Positions 1-7,152 of a DNA stretch of 45,719 bases are shown in pieces. The DNA comes from Levilactobacillus parabrevis ATCC 53295. GTDB lineage: Bacteria; Bacillota; Bacilli; Lactobacillales; Lactobacillaceae. The stretch spans positions 1 through 45,719 of the forward strand of contig NZ_AZCZ01000019.1 of the NCBI RefSeq assembly GCF_001434055.1. The letters run 5' to 3'. Position 1 is the first letter of the stretch; each line of letters begins with the position of its first letter. Both the position numbers and the translations under genes were made by a program. A model generated the notes under the pieces. It made no database searches. It saw only the letters and a program-made list of their open reading frames with translations, and was not told the DNA's origin.

Positions 1-70
1 TAGAAGCATACCATATGAGTATACTTTATCCATAAAAAACGATTTATAATAATATTTATGAAGGTATCAT

Positions 71-118
71 ATGAGCAAAAACGTAAAAAGCTACATTGCC
101 AGTCAGCGAAGGGCATAG
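71..118 (+). other. 15-codon ORF in the IS-like left edge
   Basis: An ATG preceded by GAAGG opens a 15-codon frame (MSKNVKSYIASQRRA) that stops just before the 120-157 hairpin. No family can be assigned and no longer frame reaches the window edge here. It could be a leader peptide, a leftover of a mobile element or chance. It is recorded only because it abuts the structured element. Confidence 0.15.
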
Positions 119-119
119 T

Positions 120-157
120 GGCATTCATCCCTTGTTTGAAAGCAAGGGAATTCTGCC
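120..157 (+). mobile_element. Putative IS200/IS605-type right-end hairpin
   Basis: GGCA (120-123) pairs with TGCC (154-157), and inside it CCCTTG (129-134) pairs with CAAGGG (143-148) around an 8-nt loop. A GGCATTCATCCC...GGGAATTCTGCC imperfect hairpin is the form I associate with right ends of IS200/IS605 elements carrying tnpB. No transposase reading frame is visible in the 119 bases to its left, so this could be the edge of an element cut off by the window, a decayed copy or a small non-autonomous relative. A simple terminator is less likely because no T-run follows. Confidence 0.35.
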
Positions 158-161
158 TAAT

Positions 162-914
162 TTACTTTAAATGTTTTTGAACCAAAGTTTTGACCTCATG
201 GAAGCGACGAGTAGCGACATCGGTAGTATCCCCATTTGGGAAAACTAACCGCCGCGTTGCTTCATCAATGCCACTAACATTATCTAGGTTAACGAGAAAG
301 CTCTTATCCGTTCGATACAGTTCCGGATATTGATCAGCGATATCTTTCAAGAATCCGGGAAACTCAACGAGCTGACTGGCGGCGTGCACCGTCACCTTGT
401 GGGGCGTCTCCGCGGTTGCCACAAAATAAACGTCACCCATGGGCAGACTGAAGGTTCGCCCGCCGATATTATAGCTAAACAAATTTTCAGTATTGCCCAA
501 GTAATCGGTATACCGTTGATAGCCGTAGTCAACATTCTCTCGTAATTTCTGATCAATCTGCGCGCGGCCGAGGTCCTTCACCACGAAGTCCATAGGCTCC
601 ACCTTTCGTTCGAAGGTCAGTAACGCCATTTCCGAGTGGGTCGTGACGAAGACGATCTCCGCAAACCCGAGCTGCCGACGAATGGCAATGGCTGTCTCCA
701 ACCCCGTCGTGTCTTCAGCTGGAAATTCAATGTCGAGAAAGAACAGGGCATACTCCGGTGGATTGTCCACCAAATCCTTCAATAGTGCCTGTGGACTGGG
801 CGTAGCCAATCGAATTTCCATATCATAATCATTGATCATGATGTAGCGTTTCACCACGTCCGTATAGTGCGCCAATTGTTCCTGATTATCTTCACAAAGA
901 TACACGGCTAACAC
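162..914 (-). CDS. LytTR-family response regulator
   Basis: Two-domain transcription regulator of the AgrA/ComE type, about 250 residues. The N-terminal receiver has an acidic pair (CED, residues 7-9), a phospho-acceptor Asp in LFFLDIEF near residue 61, a Thr in FVTTHS and a Lys in DFVVKD. The C-terminal part is a LytTR DNA-binding domain (FSYNIGGRTFSLP through RTDKSFLVNLDNV). I chose the GTG at 912-914 because AGAGGA lies about 9 nt upstream; a TTG at 917 or an ATG at 932 are alternatives. No histidine kinase or peptide gene is adjacent, so it is an orphan within this window. Such regulators usually respond to peptide pheromones or cell-surface stress, but the signal here is unknown. A putative minus-strand RNA with its own terminator lies upstream. 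Confidence 0.85.
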   Translation of the reverse strand: MLAVYLCEDNQEQLAHYTDVVKRYIMINDYDMEIRLATPSPQALLKDLVDNPPEYALFFLDIEFPAEDTTGLETAIAIRRQLGFAEIVFVTTHSEMALLTFERKVEPMDFVVKDLGRAQIDQKLRENVDYGYQRYTDYLGNTENLFSYNIGGRTFSLPMGDVYFVATAETPHKVTVHAASQLVEFPGFLKDIADQYPELYRTDKSFLVNLDNVSGIDEATRRLVFPNGDTTDVATRRFHEVKTLVQKHLK

Positions 915-1041
915 CAAATCACGTCCTCTCATTGCTTTTCTTACAATTATAAAATTGTTACTGCCACAACTCAATTATACCGTAACCCTATCACTCATTA
1001 ATGTACCTTGATTTCCGGATGGTTGCAATCGTTTTTGCCTA

Positions 1042-1071
1042 TAAAAAAAGAACCATCCCCTCAGATGATTC
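1042..1071 (-). terminator. Rho-independent terminator of a minus-strand transcript
   Basis: On the minus strand, GAATCATC pairs with GATGGTTC (two G-U pairs) around a 6-nt loop and is followed directly by seven Ts. It lies about 125 bases upstream of the LytTR regulator and about 400 bases downstream of the small membrane-protein gene, so it ends a transcript of the intervening region. Confidence 0.75.
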
Positions 1072-1400
1072 TCCTTTAATTGGATTATTTAATTACCGGT
1101 GCTGGCTAAATTAGCACTCCCCCAAGTTCTAATTAAGTCGTGAAAGCCTTAGGTATTTCGAAATAACCCGTTTCGTGCACTTACTCTTCAGCCGATCGCT
1201 GAAATTCTTGCTACTAGTCGTCCTAAAGTTTCCGACCAATTCTATTCTGCCAAGCTGACCTCTTGATTAGATAATCTCGGGGTACGAATCCGGTTAAGGC
1301 CTCCCCCAAAGTGTGACCTTAACCACGCATACTTTAATTAGTTGATTCGCAACATCAGTCCTGTGAAAACTGACCCCTTCCAACTGTCATAACTTTAACA
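1042..1400 (-). ncRNA. Candidate structured non-coding RNA or leader
   Basis: The 500-base gap between the two flanking genes has no credible ORF but is dense in hairpins on the minus strand: GGTTAAGG/CCTTAACC (1292-1324), TTCAGC/GCTGAA (about 1187-1204), GTGCT/AGCAC (1099-1117), plus the terminator at 1042-1071. Two loops carry nearly the same motif, CTTTGGGGGAG (around 1300-1310) and CTTGGGGGAG (1117-1126). I could not match it to RNase P, tmRNA, 6S, T-box or a known riboswitch by eye. It could be an independent small RNA or the long 3' tail of the upstream gene. The 5' end is a guess based on a TATGAC-like -10 near 1386-1391. Confidence 0.35.
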
Positions 1401-1475
1401 TGATTTCGGTTTATCAGGCGTTAAGTCGCAAAAACGTCAATATTTGCACGTTAAAGCAGTAAAAATCAGCACAAT

Positions 1476-1895
1476 TTAATTGTGTCGTAGCGAATAAGTG
1501 ACGAACCCACCTAAAATCAGGGGGCCCACGAAGACCAGCACAACGTCGACCAAACCGCGCCAGTACCACTTTAGTGGCGCCTTGGGCGCGGCCTCGAGCC
1601 GCGGCTCGCGCTTCGGTTGCTGCATCTGCTCATACACGGAGGCCGTCTGATCAGCCGCCCGGCGCTTCCGTTTCCGCCGAATCGTGGGTGCCTTGACGTC
1701 ACGTTTGTCCTCCAAGGTCACCCATTTGGCGAACGGGAAACACAGCCAACTGAACAGGAAGTACCAGTCGGCTCCGGTCATCCCGGGTAGCAGGCGCCAT
1801 TGCGTGTAATTTAAGTGACCGAACGTGGCGATGATCAATGCGAAGACTAAACCAATGCCCGCCTGCCGTAACCAGTACCGTGCGGATAATTTCAT
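1476..1895 (-). CDS. Small membrane protein of unknown function
   Basis: A 139-residue protein with no family I recognise. It has hydrophobic segments at about residues 12-26 and 43-57, then a strongly basic cytoplasmic-looking stretch (IRRKRKRRAAD, about residues 72-82) and a C-terminal membrane segment (VDVVLVFVGPLILGGFVTY, about 116-134). The ATG is preceded by AAAAGGAGTTCTCCCC, a good ribosome binding site. It is divergent from greA and shares a 74-base intergenic region with it. Positive residues between the segments suggest the linker is inside the cell. Function unknown. Confidence 0.7.
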   Translation of the reverse strand: MKLSARYWLRQAGIGLVFALIIATFGHLNYTQWRLLPGMTGADWYFLFSWLCFPFAKWVTLEDKRDVKAPTIRRKRKRRAADQTASVYEQMQQPKREPRLEAAPKAPLKWYWRGLVDVVLVFVGPLILGGFVTYSLRHN

Positions 1896-1969
1896 GGGGA
1901 GAACTCCTTTTCTTTTTCACAAAAATTGGTAAAATTGGGGTAAATTCTGAGGGAACGAGGTGTTAAACC

Positions 1970-2449
1970 ATGGCAGGAGATTTCAATCCCATCACGGCGG
2001 CCGGCTATCACGATTTACAAACGAAAATTGCAGCATTAGAGGCCGACCGTCCCGAGAAAATTGCAATTCTCGCGGAGGCTCGGGCCCACGGAGATCTCTC
2101 CGAAAACGCCGAATATTCGGCGGCAAAGCGGGATCTGCGCCACCTGGAGAGTCAACTGCGCTTCTTCAACAAGCAGCTGCAGTATGCCAAGGTTGTGGAA
2201 CCCAGCAAAGACGACAAGGTCGAACTGGGGAAATGGGTCACCGTCAAATTCATGGACGATGACGACCAGGTGAACTACCAGCTGGTCGGCACTCAAGAAG
2301 CAGATCTGGATGCTGGTAAAATCACGCGAGTCTCACCCTTGGGTAAGGCGCTACTGGGACATCACCCCGGCGAAACGGTCACCATTCAGGCGCCCAACAC
2401 CAGCTACCAGGTCCAGCTCATCGCCGTTACACGTCACCAACCTGAATAA
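1970..2449 (+). CDS. greA: Transcription elongation factor GreA
   Basis: GreA rescues backtracked RNA polymerase by stimulating cleavage of the transcript 3' end in the active site. The 159-residue protein has the N-terminal coiled coil with the tip motif ARAHGDLSENAEY, whose Asp42 and Glu45 match the acidic pair that coordinates the catalytic metal. A C-terminal globular FKBP-like domain follows (LGKWVTVKF to the end, including SPLGKALLGHHPGE). GAGG sits 9 nt before the ATG. Length is the family norm. Lactobacilli often carry more than one greA-like gene, so this may be a paralogue. It is monocistronic, with a terminator just downstream. Confidence 0.93.
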   Translation: MAGDFNPITAAGYHDLQTKIAALEADRPEKIAILAEARAHGDLSENAEYSAAKRDLRHLESQLRFFNKQLQYAKVVEPSKDDKVELGKWVTVKFMDDDDQVNYQLVGTQEADLDAGKITRVSPLGKALLGHHPGETVTIQAPNTSYQVQLIAVTRHQPE

Positions 2450-2472
2450 TATTATTCACATTATACCATTTA

Positions 2473-2519
2473 AAAAATGACTGCTTGGAATCGCCCAAAA
2501 CGATTCTCAGCAGTCTTTT
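2473..2519. terminator. Bidirectional terminator between greA and tetR
   Basis: GACTGCT...AGCAGTC and the inner GAATCG...CGATTC form a long hairpin (2479-2515). TTTT follows on the plus strand and a run of six Ts on the minus strand, so it can end greA and the convergent tetR. Confidence 0.85.
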
Positions 2520-2534
2520 GGTGTGGTCAACTGA

Positions 2535-3131
2535 TCAATGGCTATTGCCCTGCTGACCGAAAACGGGCAGTAAAATATCATCCACCATCTCGTTACGGGC
2601 CGCCTGACTCAACTCCTGGCGACTCACAACTTCATTGATGAGAAGAATTCCAACCAAATTAATGACGCGATCTGGCCAATCCGTTCGGGTAATCTCACCC
2701 CGTTTAGCCGCGCGATCGAGCATCGGCTGCATGATGCCGCGGATAGCCGCGTTACCATTGGCTCGGGACATCAGCTTATCCAGCTCCAAATGCTGCAGGC
2801 GTTCCGCTAGTAGTCCGCGGAAAGTCTCACCCTTTAATTTCTCAAGAAAGGCCGCAATCTGCCCCATGAGATCTAAAAGATCGGTTCGTAGAGCGCCGGT
2901 ATCCGGCACCACGTAACCGGTAAAGTTATCGTACTTACTCAAGGCGGCCAACACTAAGTGCGCCTTGTCCGGCCAGCGGCGGTACAGAACGGTCTTAGTC
3001 GTCGCGGCCGCCCGCGCTACGCCCTCAATGGTTAGCGCCTGATAGCCCTTAACCTGTAGCTGCTCCCACGTCGCCGCAAGAATTGCATCCACCAAAGCCT
3101 GTCCCCGCCGCCGGATCTTTTTTTCTGCCAT
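2535..3131 (-). CDS. TetR-family repressor of the adjacent MFS pump
   Basis: A 198-residue regulator with an N-terminal TetR helix-turn-helix (residues about 10-56: ILAATWEQLQVKGY...LTIEGVARAA...TKTVLYRRWPDK) and a helical ligand-binding C-terminal domain. The ATG at 3129-3131 is chosen because AAGGAG lies 10 nt upstream; an in-frame TTG nine bases earlier would touch the Shine-Dalgarno site. It is divergent from a 14-TM efflux pump, and a perfect 16-bp palindrome sits between the two starts, so it most likely represses the pump and itself until a drug-like ligand binds. The ligand is unknown. Confidence 0.88.
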   Translation of the reverse strand: MAEKKIRRRGQALVDAILAATWEQLQVKGYQALTIEGVARAAATTKTVLYRRWPDKAHLVLAALSKYDNFTGYVVPDTGALRTDLLDLMGQIAAFLEKLKGETFRGLLAERLQHLELDKLMSRANGNAAIRGIMQPMLDRAAKRGEITRTDWPDRVINLVGILLINEVVSRQELSQAARNEMVDDILLPVFGQQGNSH

Positions 3132-3185
3132 TATTGTCAATCTCCTTGTTTTTCGCTGTGAGTGGGTGTAGTATTTTCGACTATA

Positions 3186-3201
3186 AGATACGGCCGTATC
3201 T
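3186..3201. promoter_or_regulatory. TetR operator palindrome
   Basis: AGATACGGCCGTATCT is a perfect 16-bp inverted repeat between tetR (start 3131) and the MFS gene (start 3225), 24 bases before the pump's start codon. Position and symmetry fit an operator of the TetR regulator. Confidence 0.75.
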
Positions 3202-3224
3202 AATTAAAGAACTCAGGTGATTCT

Positions 3225-4601
3225 ATGTCCACTCAAAAATCAACGCAAAACATTATTCAAATCGCGCTGTTCCTGGTCGTCGGAGCCATTGCGCCCCTCC
3301 TAGATACCACCATGACCAACGTTGCCTTAGATACTATTATGAAGTCCCTGGGAGTTTCCGTCAACGCCGTTCAGTGGGTCACAACAAGTTATGTCTTAGC
3401 CTTGGGAATCGCCGTACCGGTTGCTGGTTGGGCCAGCAACTGGTTCGATGGCAAGCACCTCTATCTGGGGGCACTAGTCGTCTTCCTTATCGGTTCAGTG
3501 CTGTCTGGCTGGGCATCAACACTGCCCTTGCTAGTCATCGGTCGGATCGTCCAAGGGGCCGCTGCCGGTGTGATCATCCCCTTGATCACGACCCTAGTCG
3601 TCCAAGTCGCCGGTAGCGGTGGTCTGGGAAAGTTAATGGCCGTGGTTGGTATGCCGGCCGTTCTCATCCCTGTCCTAGGACCAACCATTGGCGGCTACTT
3701 GATTCAAGCACTCGACTGGCACTGGATCTTCTTCATCAATATTCCTCTAGTTCTGATTGCCTTAGTCTTATTGACCTGGAAAATGCCCGCCTTTCCTGCA
3801 CCAAAGCGAGGAAAGCGACTCGATTTCCCCAGTCTGGCACTACTCGCCGGACTCTTCACTTTCGCCATTATCGGCATCACGCGTTTCAGTACCGGTGATG
3901 GTCTGACCTCAACCAAGGTGCTGACACCGGTGATTGTGGCGCTCACTTGCCTCGTGGTCTATGTTCTCTACGCCTACTATCGACCAACTAAGGCCCTGGT
4001 TAGCCTTCAATTATTCAAATCGCCAACGTTCGATGCCTCGGTCATTATCCTGATGCTTTCCGGAATTGCGGTTAACGGTGCCATGTTCTTGTTGCCCCTC
4101 TACTTGCAAAATAGTCGTGGGCTGAGCGCTGTTTGGTCCGGGACCTATCTCATTGCCCAAGGTGTTGGCTTGTTGGTTTCTCGAAGTCAAATTGGTAAGC
4201 TGACCGATAGCATCGGCGCCCGGTGGGTGGTCCTCGGTTCCATTGCGATTGCCGTGATCGGAACGGTGCCATTCGTCTACTTCACAGCCACGACCAACGT
4301 ATGGTGGATCTTGATTGCCCTCTTTGTACGCGGAATTGGTCAAGGGGGACTGACCATTCCGGTTATGGCTGATAGCTATACGGGCGTCCCAAAGCCGCTG
4401 ATTGCCGAAGCCACAACGGCCACCCGAATGCTTCAAAATATTGGCGGGGCCATGGGAACCGCCGTGCTCGCCACGATTATTCAACACGAGGCACCGCACG
4501 TCGGGATGAACGCCGCTTACCAAACCGCCTTTATGTGGTCGGTCGGATTCATCGTTGCTACTGCCATTCCGGCTTGGTTCCTAAGTCACAGAAAGAATTA
4601 G
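3225..4601 (+). CDS. MFS multidrug efflux transporter, DHA2 (14-TM) type
   Basis: A 458-residue integral membrane drug:proton antiporter of the EmrB/QacA/LmrB type. Residues 12-30 form TM1, followed by the motif LDTTMTNVALDTIM typical of DHA2 pumps (LDxTxVNVALP). WVTTSYVLALGIAVPVAGW covers TM2-3, GRIVQGAAAG is motif B in TM4, and GPTIGGYLI is the antiporter motif C in TM5. AACTCAGGTGATTCT precedes the ATG. It is somewhat short for 14 TM segments (usual length about 470-500). It is divergent from a TetR gene with a shared operator, the classical drug-inducible arrangement. Substrate not predictable. Confidence 0.88.
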   Translation: MSTQKSTQNIIQIALFLVVGAIAPLLDTTMTNVALDTIMKSLGVSVNAVQWVTTSYVLALGIAVPVAGWASNWFDGKHLYLGALVVFLIGSVLSGWASTLPLLVIGRIVQGAAAGVIIPLITTLVVQVAGSGGLGKLMAVVGMPAVLIPVLGPTIGGYLIQALDWHWIFFINIPLVLIALVLLTWKMPAFPAPKRGKRLDFPSLALLAGLFTFAIIGITRFSTGDGLTSTKVLTPVIVALTCLVVYVLYAYYRPTKALVSLQLFKSPTFDASVIILMLSGIAVNGAMFLLPLYLQNSRGLSAVWSGTYLIAQGVGLLVSRSQIGKLTDSIGARWVVLGSIAIAVIGTVPFVYFTATTNVWWILIALFVRGIGQGGLTIPVMADSYTGVPKPLIAEATTATRMLQNIGGAMGTAVLATIIQHEAPHVGMNAAYQTAFMWSVGFIVATAIPAWFLSHRKN

Positions 4602-4687
4602 ACATTAATCTCAAAATTTAATGCCGTGCTAATGCCTGTCGCACTGGTATTTACAGATAACAGCCAATCGTCAAATTGAAATTAGGC

Positions 4688-4716
4688 TTGACATCTCATC
4701 TAATTTTAATTATTGT
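4688..4716 (+). promoter_or_regulatory. Promoter of the liv leader and operon
   Basis: Consensus -35 TTGACA (4688-4693), a 17-base spacer and -10 TATTGT (4711-4716). Transcription would start near 4723, about 45 bases before the leader ORF and about 320 bases before livJ. Confidence 0.8.
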
Positions 4717-4766
4717 AGGACACATCAACTAAACCAAAACAAAACTTTTGAAAGCGAGGGATCTTC

Positions 4767-4865
4767 ATGATGACAATGCAAACAGAACAACCAACTAAAA
4801 TGATGACGACCCTCGCTATTCAAAACGCAGCCTTATTATTAACGAAGAAGGACCCGGTTACTTGA
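4767..4865 (+). CDS. Leader peptide with a Leu-Leu-Leu run
   Basis: A 32-codon ORF (ends AALLLTKKDPVT) preceded by GCGAGGG six nt before the ATG. Codons 23-25 are three consecutive TTA leucine codons at 4833-4841. The stop codon is itself part of a hairpin (ACTTGA 4860-4865 with TCAAGT 4887-4892, inner TTGAG/CTCAA). The ORF lies between a strong promoter and a terminator hairpin, upstream of a branched-chain amino-acid transporter, which is the layout of leader-peptide attenuators of leu/ilv genes. Starts at codon 2 or 4 are possible. The peptide itself probably has no function beyond being translated. Confidence 0.6.
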   Translation: MMTMQTEQPTKMMTTLAIQNAALLLTKKDPVT

Positions 4866-4895
4866 CCTTGAGCTAACACTCAAAATTCAAGTTCT

Positions 4896-4974
4896 GAGCC
4901 CTTCTTTCCCGTGTGGTAATGAGGGCTCGGTACACGTGTAAGACCTCATTCACCCAGTGGATGAGGTCTTTTTG
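4896..4974 (+). promoter_or_regulatory. Attenuator with competing hairpins and terminator
   Basis: Three stems compete. GAGCCC (4896-4901) pairs with GGGCTC (4923-4928). AATGAGG (4918-4924) can instead pair with CCTCATT (4944-4950), acting as antiterminator. AGACCTCAT (4941-4949) pairs with ATGAGGTCT (4961-4969), followed by TTTTT: a terminator upstream of livJ. The first and third stems are compatible with each other but not with the second. A 10-bp palindrome TACACGTGTA (4931-4940) lies between them. No T-box sequence (GGGTGGNACCGCG) is present. How ribosome position selects the fold cannot be settled by eye. Confidence 0.6.
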
Positions 4975-5000
4975 TTAGTTCGAAGGAGGATCGTTAGCAA

Positions 5001-5039
5001 GTGCGCACCATTAAAACACAATTTAGAAAGCGGGAATGA
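5001..5039 (+). other. Possible 12-codon GTG minicistron before livJ
   Basis: A strong AAGGAGGA (4983-4990) lies 11 nt before a GTG that opens a 12-codon frame ending TGA at 5037-5039, three bases before the livJ start. It could couple translation into livJ. Alternatively the Shine-Dalgarno site is a relic or serves nothing. Confidence 0.2.
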
Positions 5040-5042
5040 CAT

Positions 5043-6239
5043 ATGATCAAATGGCAGAAAAACATGGTAAAAATCGGGGCCCTCGCAACAATCGTTCTGG
5101 CACTCGCAGGTTGTAGCACGGCAAAGTCTAACGGTAGTGGTCAAGGCAACAATCCCGGCAAGACCATCAAAATTGGGGTCAACATGGAGCTCTCCGGCTC
5201 AGCCGCTGGCTATGGTCAACAGCAGAAACAAGGGATTCAATTAGCCGTTAATAAGATTAATAAGGCCGGTGGTATCAAGGTCGGTAACACCAAAAAGAAG
5301 ATTCAATTGGTAGTCCGTGACAACAAGACGTCCAACACCACTGCCGCATCAGTTGCCGCCCAATTGGTTAATAATGACAAGGTCGTCGCCGTGGTTGGCC
5401 CGGCAGCGACCAACGCCGGCACCGCATCGATTCCCAACATGACCAAGGCACAAGTGCCATCCGTCAGTCCCTCCGCAACCGATCCTGGCTATACACTGCA
5501 GAAGAATGGTGCTGTCCAGAAATACATTTTCCGCGCTTGCTTCCAAAATAACTTTCAGGGTTCATCCGCAGCAAAGTTCATGACCAGCAATTTGAAGGCT
5601 AAGAACGTCGCCATTCTGACAGACAATTCCAGTGACTACGGTACTGGGCTGACCAAGGCATTCAAGCAGACCTACACCGGCAAAGTGGCCAGCAGTCAAA
5701 CCTTCCAAGAAGGCGACAAGGACTTCAACGCTATCCTGACGTCACTGAAACATAAGAAAATCGACGCCATTTATGCTCCAGGTTACTACTCAGAATTGGG
5801 GTTGATCATCAAACAAGCGCGCCAAGCCGGAATCAATGTTCCAATCGTCGGCAGTGACGGTATGGCCGATGCCAAGCTGGCCAAAATCGCTGGGAATTCA
5901 AATACCAACAATGTTTACTACACCACCCCATTCTCAACGAAGGCGGGTGAGACCAACACCCTTGCAGCCGCCTTTCTGAAGACGTATCAAGCTAAGTACC
6001 ACACCACGGCCCCAACCTTCTCGGCGCTAGCTTACGACTCCGTCTACATGATCAAGTCCGCGATTGAAAGTGAAAAGTCCGCTAATTCTGTGAAGATTAC
6101 CGCTGGTTTGGCCAAGATCACCGACTTCAAGGGCGTTACGGGAACCATCACCATGAATAAGAACCACAATCCTGAAAAATCAATGACTATCGAAAAATTG
6201 ACTGACGGGACGGTCTCACAAGCATATACCGTTAAATAA
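5043..6239 (+). CDS. livJ: Branched-chain amino-acid ABC transporter, substrate-binding lipoprotein
   Basis: Periplasmic-binding-protein type I family receptor of the LIV (HAAT) transporter, 398 residues. The signal peptide ends in the lipobox LAGC, with Cys24 the predicted lipid anchor; a low-complexity linker (STAKSNGSGQGNNPGK) follows. The Leu/Ile/Val-binding fold starts at IKIGVNMELSGSAAGYGQQQKQG and continues through VVAVVGPAATNAG and APTFSALAYDSVYMIKSA. It binds the amino acid outside the membrane and delivers it to LivHM. It is first in livJHMGF-cbs, behind a leader/attenuator. The start has GCGGG 8 nt upstream. Exact specificity among Leu, Ile and Val is inferred from the family. Confidence 0.92.
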   Translation: MIKWQKNMVKIGALATIVLALAGCSTAKSNGSGQGNNPGKTIKIGVNMELSGSAAGYGQQQKQGIQLAVNKINKAGGIKVGNTKKKIQLVVRDNKTSNTTAASVAAQLVNNDKVVAVVGPAATNAGTASIPNMTKAQVPSVSPSATDPGYTLQKNGAVQKYIFRACFQNNFQGSSAAKFMTSNLKAKNVAILTDNSSDYGTGLTKAFKQTYTGKVASSQTFQEGDKDFNAILTSLKHKKIDAIYAPGYYSELGLIIKQARQAGINVPIVGSDGMADAKLAKIAGNSNTNNVYYTTPFSTKAGETNTLAAAFLKTYQAKYHTTAPTFSALAYDSVYMIKSAIESEKSANSVKITAGLAKITDFKGVTGTITMNKNHNPEKSMTIEKLTDGTVSQAYTVK

Positions 6240-6263
6240 ACCAAGCAGATACGGAGGGATTTC

Positions 6264-7142
6264 ATGCAGACATTTGGACAACAACTGATCAACGGTCTCT
6301 CACTCGGTAGCATTTATGCATTGCTGGCACTGGGTTACACCATGGTCTATGGCATCATTAAGCTGATTAATTTCGCTCATGGTGACATCTACATGCTGGG
6401 TGCCTTCTGGGGCTACTTCGTGATCAACCAACTACACTTTAATTTTATTTGGGCCATGCTTTCCGCCATGATTTTCTGTGCCTTACTCGGCGTCGTTATT
6501 GAGTACTTCGCCTACCGGCCACTCCGCCACTCCCCTCGAATCACCGCGCTCATTACGGCAATCGGCGTTTCCTTCCTATTGGAGAATGGCATGACCTACC
6601 TATTCACGGCCAATACCCGGAGTTTTCCGCAAGTCATCAAGACCGTGACCTATCACCTCGGCGGCCTTCGAATCTCCAATATTCAACTTTTGATTCTCGG
6701 GACCGCTTGCCTGTTAATGTTACTCCTCGAGCTAATTATCAAACGTACCAAGATGGGCCGGGCCATGCGGGCAGTCTCCGTCGACCCCGAAGCCGCTCAA
6801 TTAGTCGGGATTAACATTAACCACACGATTTCCTTCACGTTTGCCTTGGGATCCGCAATGGCGGGTGCCGCCGGCGTTCTGATCGGACTGTACTACAATT
6901 CCATTGATCCATTAATGGGGATGACTCCCGGCATCAAAGCCTTTGTCGCCGCCGTTATTGGTGGTATCGGTTCAGTCCCAGGGGCGTCTGTTGGTGGTTT
7001 CTTAATTGGTCTGCTGGAGACCGGCGTTCAAGCTATTGGCTTATCCGCCTACAAAGATGCTGTGGTCTACTTCGTCCTGATTGTTATCTTATTGGTACTT
7101 CCAGCCGGGATCTTTGGGCATAAGACGAAAGAGAAAGTGTAG
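6264..7142 (+). CDS. livH: Branched-chain amino-acid ABC transporter permease LivH
   Basis: Inner-membrane permease of 292 residues, typical for LivH, with about eight hydrophobic segments. The opening QQLINGLSLGSIYALLALGYTMVYGIIKLINFAHGD is the LivH hallmark. The cytoplasmic coupling region RAVSVDPEAAQLVGININ is present, and the C-terminus holds GAVIGG-like segments (VAAVIGGIGSVPGASVGGFLIGLLE). ACGGAGG sits 6-7 nt before the ATG. It pairs with LivM to form the channel, powered by LivG and LivF. Confidence 0.93.
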   Translation: MQTFGQQLINGLSLGSIYALLALGYTMVYGIIKLINFAHGDIYMLGAFWGYFVINQLHFNFIWAMLSAMIFCALLGVVIEYFAYRPLRHSPRITALITAIGVSFLLENGMTYLFTANTRSFPQVIKTVTYHLGGLRISNIQLLILGTACLLMLLLELIIKRTKMGRAMRAVSVDPEAAQLVGININHTISFTFALGSAMAGAAGVLIGLYYNSIDPLMGMTPGIKAFVAAVIGGIGSVPGASVGGFLIGLLETGVQAIGLSAYKDAVVYFVLIVILLVLPAGIFGHKTKEKV

Positions 7143-7152
7143 GTGATTCCTC

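Noticed and set aside
1280-1300. tRNA-like T-loop (GGTACGAATCC)
   Set aside because: No matching acceptor, D or anticodon arms can be built around it on either strand.
4011-4523. A 170-codon minus-strand frame inside the MFS gene
   Set aside because: Antisense shadow of a gene with strong DHA2 motifs.
4716-5042. T-box riboswitch in front of the liv operon
   Set aside because: The T-box core sequence and specifier-stem layout are absent; a leader ORF with Leu codons explains the structure better.
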